Notes: generated by a model from the sequence alone, not told the origin. A stretch of 64,000 nt of DNA from Blepharisma japonicum (GCA_949751835.1 CATKHK010000021.1:372001-436000), one strand, 5' to 3'. Shown: positions 21,069-33,500, counted from the first letter of the stretch. Program-made: numbers and translations.

Positions 21069-21509
21069 TTAAATTTCATTATTTAATTCTTTATTAAGTT
21101 CCTCATCAAAATTATCATAGCTTCCATCAACTATCTGCACAATAGGTGCGCTAAATCCTGGAGCCTCATCAAAATCTTCTTCTTGATTATTATATTTCTG
21201 ACTATTAATTACGATTTTTTCTTTAGTTTGTGCTTGTATGAATGCAATTTGAGCTTTTAAACTATCTATTTCTTTTTCATATTCCTGGGTCATTTTTCGC
21301 TTGTTTGCTCTTTCTTTGTCTAGTTCTGCTTTGTAAAATTTTTCATCATTCGTGTCTTGAATTTCTGATTTTTCTTCTTCTAGTTTTAATTCGGAATAAT
21401 TGGGTTTTTTTTTAGGATTTAAGTTAGATTCTACGTACATTCCATAGAGATAGCATGCAGAGCTGCTGATAAACCAACAAAGTATCCATAGAGCAGTGTT
21501 ACTTTCCAT
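21069..21509 (-). CDS. Small N-terminally anchored coiled-coil protein
   Basis: The 146-aa product begins with one hydrophobic segment (ALWILCWFISSSACYLYGMY, residues 6-25), followed by a charged helix with coiled-coil pattern (residues 50-110, DKERANKRKMTQEYEKEID) and an acidic tail ending ELNKELNNEI. This is a signal-anchor topology, probably with the coil on the cytosolic side. I do not recognise a family. No intron or TGA codon is needed. Confidence 0.75.
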   Translation of the reverse strand: MESNTALWILCWFISSSACYLYGMYVESNLNPKKKPNYSELKLEEEKSEIQDTNDEKFYKAELDKERANKRKMTQEYEKEIDSLKAQIAFIQAQTKEKIVINSQKYNNQEEDFDEAPGFSAPIVQIVDGSYDNFDEELNKELNNEI

Positions 21510-22413
21510 TTAATAATTTAGCTAAAATTGTTGTTTAAGTTGGAGAAGGATCTAATTGAGCAGCAAGAATTTAGAAGTAGTTTAGTATACTTATGTCAAT
21601 TAATAAGATCAATTTAGGAAGCTGGGATGCTTTGTCAAATTATAGTCTATTGGGCCTTTGAAGCACGAGTACACTGTAGCTGGTTCCCTGTGAGATAGAT
21701 AGTTTATTATACCTTGAAAATTTTGAATGTAACGCATTTGCATAATCTTTGCAGAATTGAAATATAAATAAGAATTTGAGCATCAAAATACATGTTTTTA
21801 ACTTACCAATTTCACAAATTGAAATTTCATATAAAATGATGTGCTTAATTACTGTAAGGATTTATAGAACATGTTATATCTGATAAATTATAATGACCTA
21901 TAACACTATAGCTTAAAAAAGCTTATAGTTTGCACTAAATGTTTAGCTAGCTCAAGATCAAAATTGGCAACCTAACTCACTAATTGCAAATATATCATAT
22001 ATTTATGCTTGCCAATTCGCGGGAATAGGTTTGAAAACTATTGGTGCGAACCAACTCTACAAGGAGACGACACTCCATATTCAACAAAACTGCAACGCAT
22101 CTTAGGCTAAATCTCTTTACTCGTATTATGCACGATGAGCTAATCGAAAGCACTGACATAAAATTGCCTAGAAAATAGATTAACTGGAGTATCATTTATT
22201 GAATTTTTTTATCACACTGAACCATTTTAATTAGCTTCAAAGCTGACTAATCCTCTCCTATTTTTTCTTCAAGCGATTCATCTATCCTGACGATCTAAAC
22301 AATATTTTAATGCATAAACTTTCTTACTAAAAATTTGCTCGATATATTCAAAGTAAGCACTATATATCTTAATCATCTCATTACTTATAATAAAAAGGTA
22401 TGTCGCAGCATAG
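21510..22413. other. Intergenic region with possible structured RNA at 21960-22200
   Basis: About 900 bp without a supported protein gene. The part at about 21960-22200 is less AT-rich than other spacers and contains hairpin-forming segments: TTCGC...GCGAA enclosing ATAG...CTAT at about 22016-22050, and GGAG...CTCC at about 22063-22076. I checked it by eye against U1-U6, U3, SRP, RNase P and telomerase RNA signatures and found no match. An unannotated ncRNA is possible; a short decayed gene is the alternative. Confidence 0.3.
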
Positions 22414-24006
22414 ATGAATTGGCCACCAGAAGAAGAAACCAAAGCTGACCCATTCATTCCTCCTCCACAAGGTGAGCCCCGCAAGCGATTCCGAGATAAT
22501 GACGAAAATCAAAATCGTCCTCGTTTTCCTCGTAACCAAGATGGAAAATCTCATGTAATTCGCCCAAGTCTGGCAGGTGGCTTACTAACCTTCAAACAAT
22601 TCATGGAAATGCAGCATGAGCATATCCCGCCCCACGAGGCTCAACAAATTTATGACGAATACAAATCTAAATACGAGCGTAAGCATTTAGAGATTTTCTT
22701 TAGTGAGCATAACAATGAGCATTGGTTCATTGAAAAATACGACCCAATTTTCTCACAAAAATGGCAAGAGGAGAGGCATTTGGACGCGAAGGTGTCCCAC
22801 ACAGCTTTTATTGAGCTTACAAAACACAATGGTTTTTCAGGGCTGCGATTAAAAATACAGGATAAGCCAGTTGAAAAAATTTCTGGGCCGCCTTATTATG
22901 GGTTTGATCCAAATTCGATGACGCTTTTTTTGAAAAATATTCCAGTTAATATATCAAGATGAGATGTACTAAACGTCGTAAAAACTTCTCCTGGGTTCGT
23001 TTCTTTATCAATGTCAGAGCCATTGAAAACTCAAGGGTTTTCAAGATTCGCATGGGTCCTTTATGATACAGAAGATCATTGTAATGAAAGTTTGGAACTT
23101 CTAACAGGAAGAGTGGTAACCCCTGATTTCAAACTTTCCCCAGTAAAGTCTCAAAGTGTGTCTAGAAAAGAATTGCGCCTTCAAGCTCCGCAGCATCCAA
23201 ATTCTATTGAATTAGACTGGAAACAAAGCTCAAGATTAATTTCTTTTATTGATAGAGAAAAAGGGATCATGGAAAACCAACTTTTAATTTCTGAAGAAAT
23301 GTTCGCTACGCTATTAGAAGAAGAAAAAGAAATGCAGTTAGATTTACAGCTGCTTTATTTAAGAAGAGTTCATGCTTATTGCTATTATTGCCAAGAAGAA
23401 TATGAAGATGAAAGAATGCTCGCTGCAAAATGTGGCCCAGCCCACATAAGGACTAATTATGATGAATCTGCAGTCCGTCCTTTGGAGTTTGACCAGAAGG
23501 TCGAAGAAAGAATTTTGAGAAAAAATCCTGTCAAAAAATATGATAAAGATGTAAAAATTATATAGAATGACCCCGAACTGCAAAAAATGATAATTGAATT
23601 TGAAAATAGAAACACAACAGAAGAAGAAGAAAAAAAAGTTAGATGCAATCTTTGCAAAAAATTATTCAGAAGCAGCGAATTTGTCAAGAAGCATTTAAAG
23701 ACTAAACATTTGGAAGATTATCAATTGGTTGTGAAAGATAGAATTAAAGCAATTACTCTTGAAAATTATTTAGCAGATCCGGATAAGCTACAAAATCAAA
23801 TACAATTTGCAGGAGAAAGGTATAGAGGAAGAGGAAGAGGAGAAAGAAGTGAAAGAGGAGAACATAGAGAAAGAAGTGATGCAGGGGATAGGGAAGTGAA
23901 TTTTCCAAGAAAAAGACCAGCACCTGATGAACCTTATGAAGATTTAGATGATCCTACAAAGCATCATAAAGGAAAAAGAAGTGTTGTGGATTACAGCGAT
24001 ATTTAA
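22414..24006 (+). CDS. ARS2/SERRATE, nuclear cap-complex RNA-processing factor
   Basis: With one 15-nt intron (23551-23565) removed and TGA read as Trp at 22960, the product is 525 aa. The N-terminal helical domain (LTFKQFMEMQHEHIPPHEAQ) matches the SERRATE/ARS2 N-terminal region. A central RRM-like fold follows (TLFLKNIPVNISRWDVLNVV ... FSRFAWVLYD). Next comes the helical leg, then a single C2H2 zinc finger, CNLCKKLFRSSEFVKKHLKTKH, near residue 405, with the 'LF...EFV.KH...KH' wording typical of ARS2. The C-terminus is RG/RE-rich. ARS2 connects the cap-binding complex to RNA maturation and decay, including small-RNA pathways. It is shorter than animal ARS2 because the long N-terminal disordered region is mostly absent. 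Confidence 0.92.
23551..23565 (+). other. 15-nt spliceosomal intron in the ARS2 gene
   Basis: It reads GTAAAAATTATATAG in phase 0. It ends in an in-frame TAG; splicing joins DKD to NDPELQK and leads into the zinc finger. Confidence 0.9.
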
Positions 24007-24840
24007 TAGGCTATTTAAACTCAGCATTTTGACAAAATTAAATACAAATAAAATTTTTTAGATCAATCATTATTAAAGTGTATATTTTCTAGGCACTTTG
24101 AATTATTATATTCATATGATTCCTTAATCTCAAAGCACTAATTGTTAATTACTCTAATTATCTTGTGAGCAAACTATTAGAAAATCCTACTTTTTGGGAA
24201 AACTTAAGAAATTTTATCAAATTATCTCTTTTTATTCCATAAACATTAAAATGACAGCACATTTTTTGGGCATAATATTCTACCTTAAGCCTAAGAGCCA
24301 AAACAACTTCATTCTTGGGGTTTTTTTTTCTAGTTTTATATATTTGGGAGTAGGCTCCCACAAAAACCATATTCCCTGGATTAACTGTAGAAAAAAGACT
24401 TTATCTTACAGCTTTTATAAAAAAGATAATTTGAGCTCTTCAAGCCTCACTTTTTCACATTGCAAATTCTATCCACCTTATGAACTCAAGAATTAGACAC
24501 AGTAAGGACTTTTCCAAACCTTTAGAAACCAGTCTTGAGTAGTAAGCTTAAATATTTCTGAGCATTTTGTCCTCATAATTCAATCTGGAATCCTAAAGCA
24601 ATTTACTAAAATTATAAAGTTTATTTAGTTTATATTAATAAATTCTCTATATTTATAATAAAATGGACTTGTTATAGAGAAATTTCGCTAGCCAAATTCA
24701 CGGAGGCTGCATTTTATTATTATTATTATTTATATAAAGTGTCAATACCTTATTTATTTCACACAATTAATCCAAGCATCGCATTAATTAGTTTCAATGC
24801 TTGATAAAGAGTTTCTTAGAGTTTTTCAAGTTTTTACAGT
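24007..24840. other. Spacer between convergent genes
   Basis: About 830 bp. A plus-strand open frame of 81 codons from the ATG at 24251 to 24496 has a hydrophobic stretch and ends FYPPYELKN. An overlapping 70-codon minus-strand frame (24370 to 24158) also exists. Neither shows family features, so I do not call either one; one could be a small membrane peptide. The rest is AT-rich, with an (ATT)n run near 24715-24730. Confidence 0.3.
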
Positions 24841-25392
24841 TTATTCACTTTCAATATGAAGCTTCAAAGAGGTTATTATTTTCTCTTTGACTGTTTCACT
24901 TATTGTCTTTTGCTCCAGGCTAGCCCTAATCGCTACCACCACTTCATCAGGCCTCAAGTTAATTAAAAGTTCTAATTTCCTAAAATTCCAATAAATTTTA
25001 TCTTCTGTCAATTTATTTTCATTCACATCTAACGCCATATTCATAATGAATAGCTTTAGCACATAATATTGTCCAGCTCTAAGGGCTGAAATAATAAGAT
25101 CACGAGGAACAATTTCTATTATAAGCTTCAATCCTGCATCATCTGAAGGATAATATAAAGATCCATATACAACTTTAGGTCCAAATAATCCAAAAAATGT
25201 CTTTATTCCTGTTTTGTGGTAAAACTGAATTGTCCGTTTCAGAAGGTCATAATCTCCGTTGTATGTACAATAAAGCCAAGCAAAACAAAGTTTATCCATG
25301 CCATGGTGCTTTGAAACAAAATTTGAGATTCGCCGCTCCAAAATGTCTAACTCTGGATTGCCTTTTGTAAGACTAACTAATTCTTGTTCCAT
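24841..25392 (-). CDS. Hypothetical helical protein
   Basis: The 183-aa product starts MEQELVSLTKGNPELDILER. It is predicted to be mostly helical, with repeated amphipathic segments (FAWLYCTYNGDYDLLKRTIQ, LIISALRAGQYYVLKLFIMN). The pattern 'a..y...L.....' recalls ankyrin- or HEAT-type helical pairs but is not regular enough to assign. Balanced composition and both Trp codons as TGG support a real gene. No signal peptide or clear TM. Function unknown. Confidence 0.7.
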   Translation of the reverse strand: MEQELVSLTKGNPELDILERRISNFVSKHHGMDKLCFAWLYCTYNGDYDLLKRTIQFYHKTGIKTFFGLFGPKVVYGSLYYPSDDAGLKLIIEIVPRDLIISALRAGQYYVLKLFIMNMALDVNENKLTEDKIYWNFRKLELLINLRPDEVVVAIRASLEQKTISETVKEKIITSLKLHIESE

Positions 25393-26377
25393 TATATTTT
25401 TATTATACTGTCATTTATGTTTCAAAGTTTAGATATAGAGATAATATTAATTAAATAAGCAAAAGACAAGAGATAATTGGTAAGAAGATAAAAATTATCT
25501 ATTTTTTAGTCAAATGGTAATCAAATTGCTCATAATATGAGAAATATTTAAAATTGATAAAATTTTTAACGCGATTAATTGAACTAATTTATTTAAGAAT
25601 AACTAACCACTGTGATTTATATTATAGATTAAAGAAGAAATTATTTTGCATACTAAACCACACATAAACGCAAATAATTATAAATAATTCAGATCTGATC
25701 AATATAAAGCGAAACAATTTTTTTAATTTTACATAAATTACAAGAAAAATTAAGCAAAAATATAATTAGAAAATTAGTTGATTAAAAAAATTAAAAACTT
25801 AGAATTGAAAATATATTTTCCATTTCATAAAAGCTAATAAATTCAGTTTTGAGCAAAAAGCTATGTACCCACAACTTTAATTTTTACTGCTTAATCAGCA
25901 AATAATAAGCATCTACATCTTTATTACTTTTCATTCATAATTCCATAAGCTAGCTCATTAGCTTTGCATATTAAAATGGATTTAAGTGATACATAAATAA
26001 TTTTTCTAAACAGAATTTTAAAAAAAGCGAAAAAACGAATTTGCTGTGCAGATTGGTTTGATAAGCAATGAAATCTTCTTTTAAGAAATCTCTCTTTATA
26101 AGCTAAGCATTGCTAATCCTTCTAAAATTCAACAAATTACTCTTAAAAACTAGCTGGATTCAGATATTTTATTTAAATTCTTTATGATAAAATTCTTCTC
26201 CTATTTTTATTTTAATGTATTTAGCATATATTTCATTTGTTTAAAGAAAAGACTATATGGCGTAAATTAAAAAATATTTAATATAAATCTGGTGTTCCAT
26301 TAGAGTATAAATTTCAAAATCTTGGTATATTAATCTCTTATTTTGCTCTTATCCATATATTCAAAGAATTTTCTTTA
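25393..26377. other. AT-rich gene-free stretch
   Basis: About 985 bp, strongly AT-rich, with no open frame longer than background, no RNA signature and no clear repeat that I can see. Confidence 0.4.
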
Positions 26378-27361
26378 TTATTTCTTCATTCTCTTTGATA
26401 ACGCTTTTTCACTAAACTGGTCAGCTCCAATAATCTGATTTTTTGTAGTAATTGATCTATGAGAATTTATTATTGAGCTCTGCAATTGAGTATGATCTTC
26501 TAAATGCTCATGAGTAATGCTTTCATCTCTTAAACTCAGGATTTTAACTCCTTCAACTTCATAAGGTCTTACTGCTTTCTCATTGAACATCATTTTCTCT
26601 ATAAAATTATTTTCTTTCTTACTATCTGCATTTTTCTTTTTTATCTTAAAATATTTATTATCTTTTTCTTCTTTTTCATAATTCAAATCATCCATGCTAT
26701 TTCATGATTTTTTCATTTTAGGCTTTTCTTCGCTTATTTCTGTAATATCAAGTATTGATAAATCATTTTCTCTTAAATTGCTCTCATCTACTCCTCAGTT
26801 TCCTTTTATTGCGTCCTTTTCTTCTTTTTCTAGTTCTGCATTTAATTTAGCTATCATTCTTGCTCTTTCTTCAATAATGAAATGATTAATCATTTCAGAT
26901 GTAAAGCCAAGACATTGAATAAGTAGAATAATTGCACAAACTTGTGCAGAGAGCTCAATGCCTAGCCCAATTAGATGAAAGCAAGCTGTTCATTGAGCCA
27001 CAATACTTTTCTCGTTGCAATGCTCATGGCCTATACTGAAATTTGGAAACATCCCATTTGCAGCAACAGCCCCTCCAAAGATGATCATGTACAAAGTTAA
27101 TATTGTGCCACTTAAATAGGCTCCTAACCCAATTTTTGCTCATCATTTCTTGCCTGTTCTCATAAAAAATTCTTGAAAAACACAGCCAATAATTGGAAGA
27201 TATATTAGATGAAGTAAAAATCATTCATTTCTTGCATTTGGGTTAAAATTAGAATTTCAATATCGGTATATAAGCTGTGGAAGGTGGGAAGCACATCCAG
27301 CCTATATAATTAATACAATAACACCAATTGACACATAAAAGCTTTGTTGAAAAATTTTCAT
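26378..27361 (-). CDS. Four-TM membrane protein with long cytosolic tail
   Basis: After removing a 15-nt intron near the start (27302-27316) and reading TGA as Trp, the product is 322 aa beginning MKIFQQSFYVSIGVIAGC. Four hydrophobic segments can be seen at about residues 8-27, 43-62, 70-98 and 120-150. The C-terminal 160 residues are hydrophilic, Lys/Glu-rich, and end KALSKRMKK. Trp is mostly TGA, including two consecutive TGA codons at 27140-27145 (K-W-W-A). I do not recognise the family. Because of the intron and the many TGA codons, naive gene finding would break it into pieces. Confidence 0.8.
27302..27316 (-). other. 15-nt spliceosomal intron near the start of the four-TM gene
   Basis: On the minus strand it reads GTATTAATTATATAG, phase 0, after codon 15. 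It includes an in-frame TAG. Confidence 0.85.
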
Positions 27362-27500
27362 GTTTAGTTATTACAAAAGATTAAATTGTGAATTTAAGAT
27401 ATTTGAAGCTTCTATTGAAATAATTCAAGCTTCTCTAGTATTTATACTGCTCAATGCTACTTTGTTGTTAAAATAATTAAAATAATTAAGAAACAAAAAG

Positions 27501-27574
27501 TGCCGTGACCCGGGATTGAACCGGGGACCTTAAGATCTTCAGTCTTACGCTACTCCCAGCTGAGCTACCACGGC
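27501..27574 (-). tRNA. tRNA-Phe (GAA)
   Basis: The minus strand folds as a full cloverleaf. Acceptor GCCGTGG pairs with TCACGGC, with A as discriminator. The anticodon stem TAAGA/TCTTA holds the loop CTGAAGA, giving anticodon GAA. The T arm is CCCGG-TTCAATC-CCGGG. The D loop is one base longer than usual. No intron. CCA is not encoded. Confidence 0.97.
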
Positions 27575-28146
27575 GCATTATTAAATAAGTAAATTCTCTT
27601 AAATACTCATCTTAACTTCTCTATTCTTCATTCACTTTATAAAGCTCTTCTATTTAATTATTGAGATTTTATTATATTATTCAATGATTTTCTTAAAAGT
27701 CTTTTAGGATTTAAAAAGTTGATTTTTTGATATAAGAAAAAATTAAGAAAGCAAATAAAAATTATGCATGAAAATTTATTTTTGATCTAATAAAAATTTA
27801 AGCAGTATGGAGGCTTTCAGAAATAAGCGCATTTAATTAAACTTCATTACTAATGTTATAATTTTATATAAATTATTCTATGATTTATTTTTTAATTATT
27901 AGCTTTCGCTTCTCAAAGTTATACAATATATAAGCTATAAGTAAATAAATTCCCAAAATGAGATTACTTAAACAAAATGAGCCATACAATAAAAAGGAAA
28001 AGAACTCTATAAACCTTATGAATATTATAATATCAAACTAATTGAAATTTATTAATTTATTAGTGTGAATTAAAGAAAAGAAGAATTTGCACTTATTCTC
28101 TTGATTCTGAATTGTATTTATAGTTAAATTATTTTCTATGAATATC
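27575..28146. other. AT-rich spacer between tRNA genes
   Basis: About 570 bp, AT-rich, with no supported gene. Confidence 0.4.
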
Positions 28147-28219
28147 TCCGCATTAGTCTAGCTGGTTAGGATAACAGGCTCTCACCCTGTAGACCCGGGT
28201 TCAAGTCCCGGATGCGGAA
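28147..28219 (+). tRNA. tRNA-Glu (CUC)
   Basis: Cloverleaf with acceptor TCCGCAT/ATGCGGA, anticodon stem ACAGG/CCTGT, loop CTCTCAC (anticodon CTC) and T arm CCCGG-GTTCAAG-TCCGG. Discriminator A at 28219. No intron. It decodes GAG. Confidence 0.97.
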
Positions 28220-28277
28220 CTCTTTTATTTTTCCTTTAAATTAATCTTAATAACTCTTAATTATAAACAATCATTAT

Positions 28278-29933
28278 CTAATCATCAGACGCATGATAAA
28301 ACTTAACCAAAGAATCAGCACCTCCAGACGCCAATATTGGCAAATTTTGATGCTGAGCAATCGAAAACACCCCTTCATCATATTTCTTCCTATGAGCAGG
28401 AATTTCATGTAAACATTGATAATTTCTCATATCCCAGAACCTTAAACTTCCATCATGTCCTCCAGAAATCACATAATTCCCATATTTGTCCATAAGTAAA
28501 GAACTGACTGATTCAGTATGTCCTACTAAATCTTTTACACAAGTACAGCTATTTAAATCGAAAAATCTTAAGTGCTTGTCTTCGTGCCCTGAAACTGCTA
28601 AGCTGTGGTTAGGATCTGTTACTATAGAATTTATCTGATAAGTAACTGATGGTGCATTCTGGTCTTTTACGAATTTTATGATGGTAGGTTTTCCGGTCTG
28701 TTTGTCAAAAATGTTCAAAAATGGACTTGTGTAGCCTACGACGAAAGAGTTTAGCTCTGTCATAACCCAGGCACAACAAGTTGGAATGTGGAACTCGTCA
28801 CCGTCATTGGTAGGAAATGTGTAATTTTTAAGCAAATTTGAGCTTGCCCTTCCTAGTTCCCAGTTTTCAATAGAAGCTCTTGTATCCATAGTTTTCCATA
28901 GCTTTGTGACACCATCAGAGCTTACTGATAGTAATAAATTATCTAAAGGATGATGCTGCAAATCCCAAATAGGCTCTGAATGACTAGTTCATACGCCTAC
29001 ACAGCAGCCTCTATCAGGTCCTGGATTATAAGTGTCAATTTCATTAGATGGCCTTAAATCCCATACCCTAATATTCCCTTCTTTTCCTGCTGTATATAAA
29101 AGCTGCTCGTTCCCTATTTGGTTTCCGGTACTACAAAAAATTGGACCTTTATGACCTCTTAATGTAAAATAAGGCTCACAAAAGCTGCTTTCGTTAAGTG
29201 TCTCATAATTTGAAATATCCCACAGCTTGATGACACAATCTTCAGAAGACGTCGCCAGAATCCCGTTTTTTGGGGCAAAATACACACTTCTGACACCGTC
29301 CATATGTGATTTTAAGGTTGCTTTTAATTCCCATGATCTCTTTATCTTTTCTTCTGTTAAAGAATTGCTTTTTATGACGTCTGGCTTTGGAATTGGCTTA
29401 GTTTCTACTTCTGGGGCTTCAATTAAAGCTTGAATTCCGCTTCCATAACTTTTACTCGGCCTATGATGTGCAGATGGCCTTGGCGGCAAATCCCCAGTAA
29501 AAATATCGTCAAGTCCCAGCTCTTGTAAATATTTCGATAAAAGCTGTCGGTGTGCCCTTGTTCGTCGCTTAGGTAATGAATTTCCAGAATTTTCCCCATT
29601 TTTGTCATCCCGTGATAGAATGCTTGTAATCACATCTGAATTTACTCTATGATGGCCTCCTGTTAGTTTTGCGTATTTTATACGTTCTTGTCTTAAAGAA
29701 TATTCCAGCATTTTTATTCTTCTGGTAAGATCTTTAACGATGTTATCTTGAGATTTGTTTTCGCCTTCTAGCTGCGCGATTCTTTCAGTCAGCTGCTTTT
29801 TCTCGACTAGCCAGTGGGTGCGCTCAATTTCTATTTGTTTACAGTGCTCACCTAAGAAGGAGATTACACCAGGGAGACTGTAGTTTTTTAGCTCTGAGGT
29901 TTGGTTTTGACTCCCAATTGTCCATGTGCTCAT
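28278..29933 (-). CDS. Striatin, STRIPAK scaffold / PP2A B''' subunit
   Basis: The product is 551 aa with a TGA-encoded Trp at 28989. Near residue 20 it has YSLPGVISFLGEHCKQIEIE, then a coiled coil and IVKDLTRRIKMLEYSLRQER, which is the striatin N-terminal signature (caveolin-binding and coiled-coil region). A disordered linker leads to seven WD40 repeats from about residue 205 (for example LKSHMDGVRSVYF with IKLWDI, and LVGHTESVSSLL with LRFWDM), forming the C-terminal propeller. Striatins recruit PP2A and GCK-family kinases in the STRIPAK complex. It is shorter than animal striatin (about 780 aa) because the linker is reduced. Confidence 0.93.
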
Positions 29934-30515
29934 ATTAAATTTGAGAAATTATGAGGATGAATGAATTTAAGCTTATTGAGAAGATAAGTGGGAGAGTTTA
30001 TTTATATTGAAAAAGAAATGAGAATTATTAAAGGTAGTTGAGATAAACCAAGCCTGAAAAAGAAAATAATTTTGATTTATGCAAAATTAATTCACAGCAT
30101 TAGATTTTTGGGTAATATTCATGAGAGGAAGAAAGGGATGAAGAAATCAAAACTTTTTATAAGGAATCAGCTGGGACTGCGAGATCTTAAAATTAGAAAT
30201 ACTTTATTTTTTATTAAGAATTTTGATTTTGCACCCATATCAACCTTCCTCTTTAAAATCTCAAAAATTTATTCAACGACGGATTTCTTTGAACATAAAT
30301 TATAAAATTCATGCAAGGATGAGTTACAATATTCAAGTAAAGGCGAATTCTCTATATCCAAAACTACAAAAAGCACTTTTTACTTAAATGCAAGGCTTTC
30401 AGGAAAATAATATTAAAGATATCATTGAATAGATAAGAAAATTAAAAGTTAAAAAATTCTTTCTCTATTGAAAATAATTATAAAGAATATAAAAGCAAAA
30501 TTAGATTGAAAAGGC
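29934..30515. other. Spacer at the boundary of the giant-gene array
   Basis: About 580 bp, AT-rich. The last 30 bp before 30516 (ending AGGCTTAG-like sequence) are shared with the 3' flanks of the other two giant genes, marking the left edge of the duplicated unit. A 78-codon plus-strand frame at 30072-30305 lacks an ATG and looks spurious. Confidence 0.4.
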
Positions 30516-33500
30516 TTAGTTAAAGATTAAGAATAGTGCTGCTAACACTCCTGTTCCCATAATAACTGCGCTACTATCAGTACTGCTTGAGCCACTTGTT
30601 GTAACTGCGACAACTGCTAATGAAGATGTTGATGAAGATACATCAATACATGTAGACCACAATGGATAACTGTTGCATGCTGTAAAGTAGCAATTATAGC
30701 TCGTTCCTGCACTTAAACCTGCTACTGTCAATGTCACACTTGTGCCTGCCGTTGCAACAGCTGCTGAGGTATGTGGCACAGATGAAGAACTACCATCTAG
30801 CCCATCTACGACTTGCCATGCATATGTCGTATATCCTGAAACTGTTGTGCATGATGCATAGACAGTTCCTACTTGGCTAGAAGTTGCTGTAAATACCGCC
30901 GAGGTGTCAGTTTTAGAGCTGAATGCTGGAGCTGCCGTCCAAGTTGGTGCAGTACCTGTTGAAACAGCGGTAGTAGCTCCATAAGTAGGAGAAACTCCAA
31001 CTATTGCTGTTAAATCAGTTGTAGCAGTTGTACTGTCAATATTTCCGATAATACTTGCAGGTGTATAGCTTGGCTTGCTTCTATCGTAAATGACATTATA
31101 AGTGAAGGTTGTGGTCGTTGTTGTTGTCCCAGTACCATCAGCGAGCATTCTTGAATTTTTAACAACCTGATCAGTTAGCCATAATGGATTAACGCCCATG
31201 TTCTTTGCCAACTTTTGTCTAATGCTGTCACCAGAACTTGTTTGAACAGTGGTTGCAAAAGATACTGATGTTGATTGGATTTGTGGGAGATCACTAGTTG
31301 AGATATTGACAGTCGTAGCTTTATAAGATGAAGTATCATTTATCAATTTGTTGTCTGCAAATGCTGTAATTGTGTAGGTAGTTCCACCCATAAGCCAATC
31401 GAAGGTAACTGTGGTTGCACCACTTCCAACAACTTGAGATGATGCCCAGTAGTCATCACAATGTTCTCTATGCTTTCTTTTGAAGAATGAGTAGATATCT
31501 GTGTCACCCTTAGCAGTGCTTGGATCAGTTTCTGTCGCTGCATATTCGGCTTTAAGTTGGTCATGAAGAGAAACTTGAGAGCTTGTTGGATTTACAAGAT
31601 CTGCAACAGTGCCTACCAATTGTGAAAATGTTGGGATTTCATGGCCTTGACATCCAATTCCCCAATAAAGAACTGCGCTGGCAGTTGTAGTCGCAGTTAT
31701 AGTAATAGAAGACCCAGTGACTGATTGCTTAGCCAAAGAAACAGTTGCAGCAGATAGTGTTGATGTGGTCGTTGTAATGCTTAATTTTTGGCTAGCTGGA
31801 GCTGAATAAATGGCTTTATCTGTGCCTGCTAGAGAAAATGAAAGTGTTGGAGCTGTTGAAGTTGAGGTGTATCCACCACCAATAGTAATTTGGAAGTAAA
31901 GAGTATTAACATCAGGTAAGAATTTAAGGGCTGTTGGAGTTACTGATGCAAGAGAAGAGTCAAGAGAAAGATTTATTGTCATGTCAGAGGCTGGAGCATT
32001 AGAAAGAGTTACAGCTACTGGAAGACTCTTGTATCCTGGATAAAGTGCTGAGATCTTTGCAACAGTAATTGTTGGCAAAGTTGAGTAGGCACTGTTTACT
32101 TCAACAAGCATGCTAACTGGGGCACTGTATCTGTTAGATGACCCTTCCTGAGCATATTCCTGTATTTTCCAATCAATATAATAGACCCCAGTTGCGGTAG
32201 CAGATGATGCAGAAACTCTGAATGTAAGTTCTGATTCCATTTGGAAGACCACAAATTTGTAGAATGCTGAAGAATATTTGAGATTTCCACTATCTGGGTA
32301 GTTTGCGTTAGATGATGGAGTCAACGTTATGTTTTTAGACATAAGAGGCCAATCTTCTGATACAGAAATTGTGATATCTTCACTCTGCTCTCCAGGTAAA
32401 AGAACAATACGGCTAGTAGAACTTGTTGGGCTGTCTGAATTGCCGTTACTACCAGTTTGTGATGTGCTTAGAGTATATCCTAAGTATCCTGAATGAAGTA
32501 CTCCATAGCTTCTTCCCACAACAGATTTTGAACTGGTATCTGAAATTATTACGTCAAATTTATTGCTCCAGCTTGCAAATTCTCCAAATTCAGTAGTATC
32601 TTTAACATCCCATCCAGTTGCTGCATCTCTATTTGTCAGAGCAGACTGAGGGTTGGATAATGTCGAAAATGAAATGCGGATCCTGTGAGCATTTGCTTTA
32701 AATGTCATAGAGCTGGTACTAGTGGGCACAGTTAAAGCTATGGTTTGCCCACTGACAGAACAAGATGTAGCAGAATTCCAAGTTTTAGTAGCTGTAGGAT
32801 CGACTCCTGATGTATTAGTTTCATCAAAGTATGAAGTTGAGCAAGTAGCTGTTGAGCCAAGAGTGAGTTGGAGATTGAATTGCGAAGGGAAAACTATACT
32901 AAAGACGTTAGTTGAGGCAATTGTCAAATCTGAGGTTACATAGAAATCGAAATCATATGAACTTGAAGCTGCTTGCTCAGCACTTGAAGATGCAACTCTC
33001 TTTAAGGTCGAAAGGCTTCCTGGTGATGAAGTGGTAACTGCTTGGGATTGAGATACAGACGCTTTAAGTGCGCTTGTTTTATCATAGTGGAATGCACTGA
33101 ATTTGCTGCTTCCAGACGATGAGGTATAAGGATTTCTTATTTTTGAAACACTCAAATCAATTGCAGCTGATGCAGCTAATGATTTAGTAGTGCCAGTTAC
33201 ATAAAGCTGCCAATGGTCTACAGTACAAGTGATTGCTCCAAGTGCTGTTGAGGAACAAGGGATATACCAAGCATTTGGCGTCGATTGATAAGTAACTGTA
33301 GCATCTCCAAGATATGGGTCGAAGTTTCTAGGGAATCTGATAACAAAGTAATCTCCTGATGCAACTGTAGCAGCAGATGTGAAAGAGAATGAATAAGTAG
33401 CGGCCTCTCCTTGGTTTTGGATATCAGTAATAGTGGGAGCATTTAGAGTTATTTGCGCACTGATTGATGCTTCTGGGGTAAATTTAACTCCTGCTGAAGA

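Noticed and set aside
22128-22160. Possible C/D snoRNA (GATGA ... CTGA)
   Set aside because: The boxes are too close together and no terminal stem encloses them.
24158-24496. Overlapping small frames on opposite strands
   Set aside because: Both lack family features and conserved context; kept only as a remark in the spacer entry.
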